Assembly (NCBI GenBank): GCA_016184005.1
Contig: JACPDL010000003.1
Location: 107,632 to 171,631, forward strand
Direction: 5' to 3'
Length of the DNA: 64,000 bases
From: Candidatus Aenigmatarchaeota archaeon
GTDB lineage: Archaea; Aenigmatarchaeota; Aenigmatarchaeia; GW2011-AR5
Of the stretch, positions 59,050 to 64,000 are shown piece after piece. The notes under the pieces are model-generated. The model was not told the origin of the DNA and did no database searches. It worked only from the letters and a program-made list of their open reading frames with translations. Both the position numbers and the translations under genes were made by a program. Position 1 is the first letter of the stretch. Each line of letters opens with the position of its first letter.

Positions 59050-59370
59050 TTAGTGTTTGTATATTCTGGGTCTCTTGTCAATTTTTGTTACCAATATTCT
59101 CAAAAAGCGCAGCTTTTTGGAATCTCGGAGAAGCTTCGCTTCTCCCAAGACAATTCTGTCTTTTTCTTTGATTTTGTACAGAGCACGATAGTCTCCAATG
59201 CGATATCTGAATATCTTCTCGTTATCTGCATCTCTAGTGATAAACTTTGAATCAGAAGGTACAGGTGTTTCTGCGAGATTTCTCAGCCTGTTTTCTATTC
59301 TTTCTCTGAGATGTCTATCCAAGCCCAGCAAAAATTTGTTGGTTTCCTGTGAAAGCAAAACAGAATAAAT
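59050..59370 (-). CDS. RelE-type toxin with an 18-residue palindromic insert
   Basis: The core (SQETNKFLLGLDRHLRERIENRLRNLAETP, RYRIGDYRALYKIKEKDRIV and VTKIDKRPRIYKH) is a RelE/ParE fold that in active members cuts mRNA on ribosomes. LGEAKLLRDSKKLRFLRI is inserted in frame between the last two strands, where homologues read straight through. The best family start, IYSVLLSQE, would use ATT at 59370 directly after the antitoxin stop; otherwise TTG 59358. The insert may weaken or alter activity. The partner is the gene at 59371. Confidence 0.78.
   Translation of the reverse strand: MYSVLLSQETNKFLLGLDRHLRERIENRLRNLAETPVPSDSKFITRDADNEKIFRYRIGDYRALYKIKEKDRIVLGEAKLLRDSKKLRFLRILVTKIDKRPRIYKH
59096..59150. 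repeat. double-palindrome element inside the RelE-type gene
   Basis: On the coding strand: TTGG, GAGAAGCGAAGCTTCTC, CGAGATTCC, AAAAAGCTGCGCTTTTT, GAGAAT. It encodes the same 18 residues as the copy at 57901. Possible short ATTG repeats flank it. Confidence 0.9.
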
Positions 59371-59544
59371 CTAAACCAGCCTCTTTGTTTTACCTTCCTT
59401 CAGGTCTTTTTCAGCTTCCTTTATTGATTTTATATCATCGTCTGTCAGAATCATATCCGTATCTATCATATGCTCTTTTATGTAACCGATATCTGTCCTG
59501 ATTTCTTTTAGTTCTTTCAGAATCTGCTTATCGTTATCTGCCAT
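59371..59544 (-). CDS. probable antitoxin of the RelE-type module
   Basis: The 57-residue acidic protein MADNDKQILKELKEIRTDIGYIKEHMID...DDIKSIKEAEKDLKEGKTKRLV has a helical coiled-coil-like start and a C-terminal segment with the E-x-D-L-x-x-G-K pattern typical of archaeal RelB-like antitoxins. Its stop is followed directly by the toxin frame. Neutralisation of the toxin is inferred. Confidence 0.75.
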   Translation of the reverse strand: MADNDKQILKELKEIRTDIGYIKEHMIDTDMILTDDDIKSIKEAEKDLKEGKTKRLV

Positions 59545-59589
59545 AATAATTACTCCTCTGAGAATCTTAAAAACTTATTGGTTCTAGGC

Positions 59590-61050
59590 TTATTTCTTGG
59601 TCTTTTTCCATCTAGGACCCTGTGATGTGTCTTCAATTATGATCCCCATTTTCTTCAGCTTCCCGCGAATTTCGTCGGATTTCTTGTAGTCGCCTATTTT
59701 CCTCGCTTTCTCGCGCTCCCTGATGAGTTTTTTCTCAGCTTCGGCTAGTTTTTCTGTTTTCCTGAGAAACTGGAATATTCCGTTTATTTTGAGCATGTAA
59801 TCATGAGTGAACTTCATAGAAGCGCTGTCTGCTTTCTTTTCCTCCATCATTTTGTTGACCAGATGAATCATGCTGAACAGCCTCGATAGCGCTTCAGGCG
59901 TGTTGAGATCATCGAGCAGGCAAGAGTCCAGCTCGGCAGATGCTTTCTTCAGTTTGCCCAGGGTCTTCTTGTCTTTGGTGCTTTTCTTTGAAGCCTTGAT
60001 TGCATCTTTCAGGCGCAGATAGAAATCATTTATGTTGCGCAGCGTATTCCGGGCTTTTTCCAAGGCCTCTAGTGTGAAATTGAGCTGGCTTCGGTAATGC
60101 GTTGACAAGCACAGGTATCTGAAAGCCAGCGGATCGAAGCCTTTATCCACAAGATCCTGCAGTTTGTAGAAATTCCCGAGAGATTTCGCCATCTTCTTTC
60201 CATCAACCAGCATGAATTCGCCATGCAGCCAGACGCTGACAAACTTCTTTCCTGTTGCTGCTTCTGACTGTGCAATCTCGTTTGTGTGATGTACAGCTAT
60301 ATGATCCACGCCGCCGCAATGGATGTCGAATGTCGTGCCAAGATACTTCATAGACATGGCCGAGCATTCTATGTGCCATCCAGGAAAGCCCGTTCCCCAC
60401 GGCGATTTCCATTCCATCTGCCTCTTGCTTCCCGCAGGGGAGAATTTCCATAACGCGAAGTCAGTGGGATTCTTTTTCCCCTGCACCATCTCTACGCGGG
60501 CTCCTGCTTTCAGGTCTTCTTTCCTGAGCCCTGCAAGCTTGCCGTAGTCCTTGAGCCTTGTTGTGTTGAAGTAAATCCCGTCTTTCAGCGCGTATGTATA
60601 GCCTTTTTTCTCCAGCGCTGAAATAAGCCCTATCATTTCCTTGATATGGTCGGTTGCCTTGCACAATATAGAAGGATGTTTTATGTGCAGCCTTTCCATG
60701 TCCTGAAGGAAAGATTTTGTATAAAAATCAGCTATCTGCCATGCAGTCTTGTTCTCGCGTTTCGCCCCCACTTCCATCTTGTCCTCGCCCGTATCCGCGT
60801 CAGAAGTCAGGTGGCCGACATCGGTTATGTTCATCACGTGCATGACTTTGAATCCGGCATGTTCAATAGTCCTGCGCAGAAGATCCTCGAAAAGATAGGC
60901 CCTCAGGTTGCCAATATGAGCATAATCGTACACCGTCGGGCCGCACGTGTACATGCGCACCTCATTACCCTTGAGCGGCTTGAAAAACTCTTTTTTTCGA
61001 GTAAGCGTGTTGTACAAACTCAATTTCATAATGGCCTTTTTAGCTGGCAT
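59590..61050 (-). CDS. cysS: cysteinyl-tRNA synthetase
   Basis: The class I synthetase (486 residues from 61050, or 479 from ATG 61029) has the zinc Cys in MYTCGPTVYDYAHIGNLRAY with the HIGN motif, IECSAMSMKYLGTTFDIHCGGVDHIAVHHTNEIAQSE, and KMAKSLGN (KMSKS variant, KMAKS). The MKLSLYNTLTRKKEFF start at 61029 matches the family best. A tRNA-Cys gene lies 217 nt away on the opposite strand. AT/purine repeats at 61145 and 61209 lie in between. Confidence 0.95.
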   Translation of the reverse strand: MPAKKAIMKLSLYNTLTRKKEFFKPLKGNEVRMYTCGPTVYDYAHIGNLRAYLFEDLLRRTIEHAGFKVMHVMNITDVGHLTSDADTGEDKMEVGAKRENKTAWQIADFYTKSFLQDMERLHIKHPSILCKATDHIKEMIGLISALEKKGYTYALKDGIYFNTTRLKDYGKLAGLRKEDLKAGARVEMVQGKKNPTDFALWKFSPAGSKRQMEWKSPWGTGFPGWHIECSAMSMKYLGTTFDIHCGGVDHIAVHHTNEIAQSEAATGKKFVSVWLHGEFMLVDGKKMAKSLGNFYKLQDLVDKGFDPLAFRYLCLSTHYRSQLNFTLEALEKARNTLRNINDFYLRLKDAIKASKKSTKDKKTLGKLKKASAELDSCLLDDLNTPEALSRLFSMIHLVNKMMEEKKADSASMKFTHDYMLKINGIFQFLRKTEKLAEAEKKLIREREKARKIGDYKKSDEIRGKLKKMGIIIEDTSQGPRWKKTKK

Positions 61051-61144
61051 CAGAACCTCTCAACAAATTAATAAGATTCGTATCTTAAATATGATTCTCT
61101 GGGTTATTATTAGGAAAGGAGAATAAGGAATATTTATCATCTCA

Positions 61145-61244
61145 TATAATATTTTTAATAGGAATGAGGAGTAGAGAGGAAATTAGAAAGAATGTTAGAG
61201 GAGATCTTATAATATTTTTAATAGGAATGAGGAGTAGAGAGGAG
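61145..61244. repeat. 36-bp direct repeat pair upstream of cysS and tRNA-Cys
   Basis: TATAATATTTTTAATAGG plus AATGAGGAGTAGAGAGGA occurs at 61145-61180 and 61209-61244. It is followed by the palindrome GAAAACCTAGGTTTTC at about 61246-61261. Layout matches the pair at 47703 and the spacer-module family. The second copy lies about 22 nt before the tRNA, and its AT block about 58 nt before it. Confidence 0.6.
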
Positions 61245-61266
61245 AAAACCTAGGTTTTCTCCTCCT

Positions 61267-61407
61267 TGCTGGTGTGACAGAACGGCCATCTGTTGATGTA
61301 AAAACAGACCGCAGATGTGCCCGCCTGCAAACGAACTTTTCAGAAAAGTTCGATCAAAACGGAAAATGCAGATAGCGGGATAACCCGGTTCAACTCCGGG
61401 CGCCAGC
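61267..61407 (+). tRNA. tRNA-Cys (GCA) with two insertions
   Basis: The acceptor stem GCTGGTG (61267-61273) pairs with CGCCAGC (61400-61406), with U73 as discriminator, as in tRNA-Cys. The T arm is CCCGG-TTCAACT-CCGGG. The anticodon stem CCCGC (61319-61323) pairs with GCGGG (61374-61378); the loop C-T-GCA-A-A gives anticodon GCA at 61326-61328. A 43-nt insertion (about 61330-61372) with GAACTTTTCAGAAAAGTTC lies at position 37/38, the usual archaeal intron site. A second insertion of about 25 nt lies between the D arm and position 26/27. CCA is not encoded. It is beside cysS. Confidence 0.85.
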
Positions 61408-61470
61408 TTGTTTCAACTTAAGAGTGACTAAAAAATAAAAGCTTAAAAGAGTTCTGTATAATGAATTCCC

Positions 61471-61941
61471 ATGACGAGTCTAAAACCATCCAATAAAGTT
61501 TACAGAAATAAAGCCTATAGAACAACAGTTGCCGCTTCATTGGCCCTTCCATTAATGTTTGGCTGCGCTTCCGCCCCCACTTCCCCAACTGGAAATCAGG
61601 AGGAACGGATCCAGAAAACTTTAACCGGCACTTGGAGTGGTTATATTAAGGATCATCCCTGGGTCCGCATAGGAAATAATGACGTAACGCTTGAAATTTA
61701 TAACGTCCGCAAAAAACAGGATGGCTGGACGATTAACGCGAATGTAAACTGGCAATCACCGGAGTATGTAAAACTTAATATTTATAATGATGAAGTAACG
61801 ATAGAGGTGATGGATCGTTACGGCGGACTTTTCACTTTAGCGCCGTTCAGGGACACCCATCTTTTAGGAAAGGTCGGTTACGACAGGGGGAAGTGGCCGA
61901 CCAAAAATGAAGTAATTCTCAAAAAGATATCACCGCGCTAG
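61471..61941 (+). CDS. lipoprotein of unknown function
   Basis: The 156-residue protein has a basic start, a short hydrophobic core and a lipobox (LPLMFGCASA), so it is probably lipid-anchored outside. The mature part has a beta-rich pattern (GTWSGYIKDHPWVRI, VTLEIYNVRKKQDGWTINANVNW, YVKLNIYNDEVTIEVMD) like a small beta barrel. Ser/Thr/Pro-rich linker follows the Cys. No family recognised. Confidence 0.65.
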   Translation: MTSLKPSNKVYRNKAYRTTVAASLALPLMFGCASAPTSPTGNQEERIQKTLTGTWSGYIKDHPWVRIGNNDVTLEIYNVRKKQDGWTINANVNWQSPEYVKLNIYNDEVTIEVMDRYGGLFTLAPFRDTHLLGKVGYDRGKWPTKNEVILKKISPR

Positions 61942-62103
61942 CGGAAAAACTCTTTTCAGGTTGGCAACTTTTTTGTCACTTGATCTACATCCGTATTTTC
62001 CGGCCCGGTCATCAGCTCCAAATCCGCTTTTATCGCAGAACACATAATAAATCTTGGCATATCCATGGAAGAGCAATTCCTCGTTCAGGTTTTTCCTGGG
62101 CAC
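61930..62103 (-). pseudogene. fragment resembling the C-terminus of a thermonuclease (SNase) domain
   Basis: The minus strand encodes PRKNLNEELLFHGYAKIYYVF...GFGADDRAGKYG. The NLNEELLxxGYAKIY part matches the last helix-strand region of staphylococcal-nuclease-fold proteins (NVNEELLRxGYAxVY). The catalytic N-terminal two thirds are missing and a stop lies upstream. This is probably a decayed gene. It overlaps the lipoprotein 3' end by a few bases. Confidence 0.45.
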
Positions 62104-62119
62104 CGTCTCCTATAATTAA

Positions 62120-62689
62120 ATGATACATATGAATTGGAAAATGATTGGGACATTTTCAGCCTTTCTGGGGGCAGTTATTTTTGTAGCCTTGACCATTCTT
62201 GCTGTAGTAAACTATCCCGGATACAGCGTTTACAGTAATTTCTTGAGCGATCTCGGGACAGGGGAAAATTCTGCCATGTTTTTCAACATCGCAGTAATGA
62301 TCTCAGGAACAGCTGCTGTAGTCCTCTCTATTGCATTGAACAAGATATTCAACAAATCAAACGAATGCAGACTGGCTTCTATAATTCTGGCAATTGCGGG
62401 CATTTCATTGGTTGGAATAGGCGTTTTTACTGAAAATCATCCAATCCATTCTTCTATTTCTGCATTATTCTTCGCAACAATATCTGTTGCCATGATTGCT
62501 TTTGGCATAGGACTTAGAGCTAACAAAAAATCATACTTTTTTGTATTGCTGGGGCTTTCTGTTCCCGTTTCCTTCATGCTTATCGCATCACAGCTTGCAG
62601 AGCATTTGGCTATTTCATTGATAATTATTTGGTCTTTTGCGGTTGGTGCAGTAATCTTAAAAGCAGAAGAAAAGAATCTTATTAGGTGA
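62120..62689 (+). CDS. DUF998 family membrane protein
   Basis: The 189-residue protein has about six hydrophobic helices. NYPGYSVYSNFLSDLGTGENSAMFFNIAVMISG is the DUF998 landmark (S-x-L-S-D-L-G), with a later FTENHPIHSSISALFF. Such proteins occur widely in archaea; their role is unknown. ATG 62120 or 62129 are both possible. The next gene starts 4 nt after the stop. Confidence 0.82.
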   Translation: MIHMNWKMIGTFSAFLGAVIFVALTILAVVNYPGYSVYSNFLSDLGTGENSAMFFNIAVMISGTAAVVLSIALNKIFNKSNECRLASIILAIAGISLVGIGVFTENHPIHSSISALFFATISVAMIAFGIGLRANKKSYFFVLLGLSVPVSFMLIASQLAEHLAISLIIIWSFAVGAVILKAEEKNLIR

Positions 62690-62693
62690 TTAG

Positions 62694-63278
62694 ATGACTG
62701 AGAATGTCAAGGAACTTATTGAGGAGATAAAAAATCTTTCAGAGCTTATGCTTGATCTGGCTTATTCATCCGTGCTTTTCAGAAGCAAGGAAATTGCAAA
62801 GGAAGTTGTCCTGTCCTACGACAGGCTGCAGGAACTCGAGGAAAGCCTTTACGAGCACTTGTTCGCAGCTGCACGAGGCAGGTCGAAAACAAAGCTGATA
62901 AGCGTCATTGACCTGATTGAGAGCGCCAAAAACGTGGCAATCGCCGCAAAAAATATAAGCGAGCCTGTGATAGAAGGAAAGGAGCTGCATCCTATAATAC
63001 AGGAAGCCCTGAAAGAAAGCGACGAGACTATAGCCAGGGCAGACATAGCAGGCAAATCAATACTGAAAAACAAAACCCTTGGCGAAATCAAGCTCAGGAC
63101 ATACACAGGGGCAAACGTTATAGCCATCAGGCGCGAAACGCCCCACGGGCACAGGTGGATATTCAATCCGAAGAAAGATACTGCAATATATGAAAAGGAC
63201 GTGCTTATCGGCGTCGGCCCTTCTCAGGCATGCGAAAAACTGCGTAAACTAGCGAAAGGTGTGGTGAAAAAGCTATGA
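62694..63278 (+). CDS. PhoU-like plus TrkA-C domain regulator
   Basis: The 194-residue protein has an N-terminal helical PhoU-like domain (ELIEEIKNLSELMLDLAYSSVLFRSKEIAKEVVLSYDRLQELEESLY) and a C-terminal TrkA-C (RCK_C) fold (KTLGEIKLRTYTGANVIAIRRETP, DVLIGVGPSQACEKLRKLAKG). In archaea this pair stands next to MgtE-like transporters and is thought to gate ion or Mg flux in response to a bound ligand. The transporter frame begins 10 nt after this stop. Confidence 0.85.
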   Translation: MTENVKELIEEIKNLSELMLDLAYSSVLFRSKEIAKEVVLSYDRLQELEESLYEHLFAAARGRSKTKLISVIDLIESAKNVAIAAKNISEPVIEGKELHPIIQEALKESDETIARADIAGKSILKNKTLGEIKLRTYTGANVIAIRRETPHGHRWIFNPKKDTAIYEKDVLIGVGPSQACEKLRKLAKGVVKKL

Positions 63279-63287
63279 GTGAGATTG

Positions 63288-64000
63288 ATGACCCGGCAGA
63301 ACACAGAACAAGAGCCTCTTTCACGGGAATCAACGGTTTACGACGCGCTTTCTGAAAAGAGCAGGACTTTCTTGTCTAATATAAAATCCAATCTCAAGGA
63401 CATAAAAGAATCTTCTTTTGCACTTGTTCTGAGCATCATCACGGGCATACTTGCGGGCGTCTTCTTGGGCAAGACAGAAGAAACACTATTGCTCATTCCG
63501 GGCTTGATCGTGCTTGTCCCTGCAGCGATGGGAATGCGCGGAAGTATCGGTGGCGCCCTGGGTTCAAGGCTTTCAACAGCCCTGCATCTCGGCACAATAG
63601 ACAAGTTTTCCCTGAATGATAAAGTAGTCAGAATCAATGTTTTCTCATCCATCATGCTCTCTTTTTTCCTGTCAATATTCCTTGCATTCGTTGCGAAATT
63701 CATGACAGGGATTTTCGGCTTGAAGAGCATCAGCCTGTTCTCCTTTATTGTCATCTCAACCGTTGGCGGGGTGCTTGCAGGCTTGATACTGGCACTGATG
63801 ACAGTTATCACTGCATTCGTTGCCTACAGGAGAAACATGGACCTCGATAATATCCAGGCCCCAATCATAACAGCGCTCGGCGATCTTTTCACAATACCCT
63901 GCCTTTTGCTTGCCGCGTTTGTGGTGCAGTCCTACGGCTTTTATGTGGACAGCCTGTCCCTGATAATACTCGTTGTCGGCCTGGTGTCCATATGGTACAT
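63288..64000 (+). CDS. MgtE/SLC41-like divalent cation transporter (partial)
   Basis: The frame is open to the window edge (237 full codons). After a polar cytosolic start (MTRQNTEQEPLSRESTVYD), membrane helices follow with LVPAAMGMRGSIGGALGSRLSTALHLG and MDLDNIQAPIITALGDLFTIPCLLLAAF. The N-I-x-x-P-x-x-x-x-x-G-D stretch is the MgtE/SLC41 core with the ion-site Asp. Mg or another divalent metal is the likely substrate. No cytosolic CBS domain precedes it. The preceding PhoU/TrkA-C gene is its probable regulator. Confidence 0.88.
   Translation, partial: MTRQNTEQEPLSRESTVYDALSEKSRTFLSNIKSNLKDIKESSFALVLSIITGILAGVFLGKTEETLLLIPGLIVLVPAAMGMRGSIGGALGSRLSTALHLGTIDKFSLNDKVVRINVFSSIMLSFFLSIFLAFVAKFMTGIFGLKSISLFSFIVISTVGGVLAGLILALMTVITAFVAYRRNMDLDNIQAPIITALGDLFTIPCLLLAAFVVQSYGFYVDSLSLIILVVGLVSIWY

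Noticed and set aside
63275..63355. 26-codon frame starting ATGA after the PhoU/TrkA-C gene
   Set aside because: It ends after 26 codons, whereas the frame from 63288 encodes MgtE-type membrane helices to the window edge.

Overview
The window is archaeal chromosome. Its translation and secretion genes are of archaeal/eukaryotic type: aIF2-gamma, aIF5B, aIF6, EF-1A, EF-2, ribosomal proteins S6e, S10, S19e, L31e, L39e and L40e, prefoldin alpha, PDCD5, SRP54, FtsY and the RNase P Rpp21 subunit. It also has TATA-type promoters, short leaders, an intron-bearing tRNA and type IV pilin signals. Compact, often overlapping genes, many short orphans and a FAD-dependent ThyX would suit a DPANN-like lineage, but that placement is inference.

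Layout. 1-9.2 kb is a metal/thiol island: a Cys-rich GDCCVxC-like protein, membrane proteins with Cys pairs, a membrane-tethered winged-helix regulator, a PadR regulator with a Cys-rich C-terminus, a CPC-type P-type ATPase, a DsbA-like oxidoreductase with a membrane partner, and two paralogues of an unnamed membrane-anchored domain near its two ends. 9.3-33.6 kb is mostly housekeeping: translation GTPases, polyamine synthesis (speE/speD), Ndk, an RNA methylase, a PurF-like protein, a DEAD-box helicase, EF-2, dihydroorotase, ThyX, GlyA, an AK6-type kinase, HtpX and L40e. 33.6-38.1 kb is an accessory block (a probable toxin/antitoxin pair, serpin, ASCH-like protein, gingipain-like lipoprotein) whose spacers share a degenerate repeat. 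38.1-50.9 kb holds SRP54, a 1294-residue surface protein with VWA, lamin-tail and HExxH domains, a pilin, an RHH regulator, FtsY, prefoldin, aIF6, RibK and L31e/L39e. 50.9-57.3 kb is a surface-glycan locus: a DegT-like sugar dehydratase, four glycosyltransferases and a methyltransferase. 57.5-61.4 kb has PDCD5, S19e, Rpp21, a RelE-type module, CysS and a tRNA-Cys with two insertions. The right end has a lipoprotein, a nuclease remnant, a DUF998 protein and a PhoU/TrkA-C plus MgtE pair running off the edge.

The most unusual content is not a gene. Three families of structured repeats recur. (1) A roughly 120-nt twin nested-hairpin element is clear at 1470, 12008, 27095 and 49071, with probable divergent relatives at 39500 and inside a gene at 49921; its paired arms show compensatory changes between copies. 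(2) A roughly 55-nt double-palindrome element lies between genes, inside apical loops of family 1, and in frame inside three genes: a RelE-type toxin, a 96-residue protein and FtsY. In the first two it encodes the same 18-residue peptide, much as Rickettsia palindromic elements do. (3) A terminator/promoter-like spacer module lies between co-oriented genes. No transposase is visible in the window.
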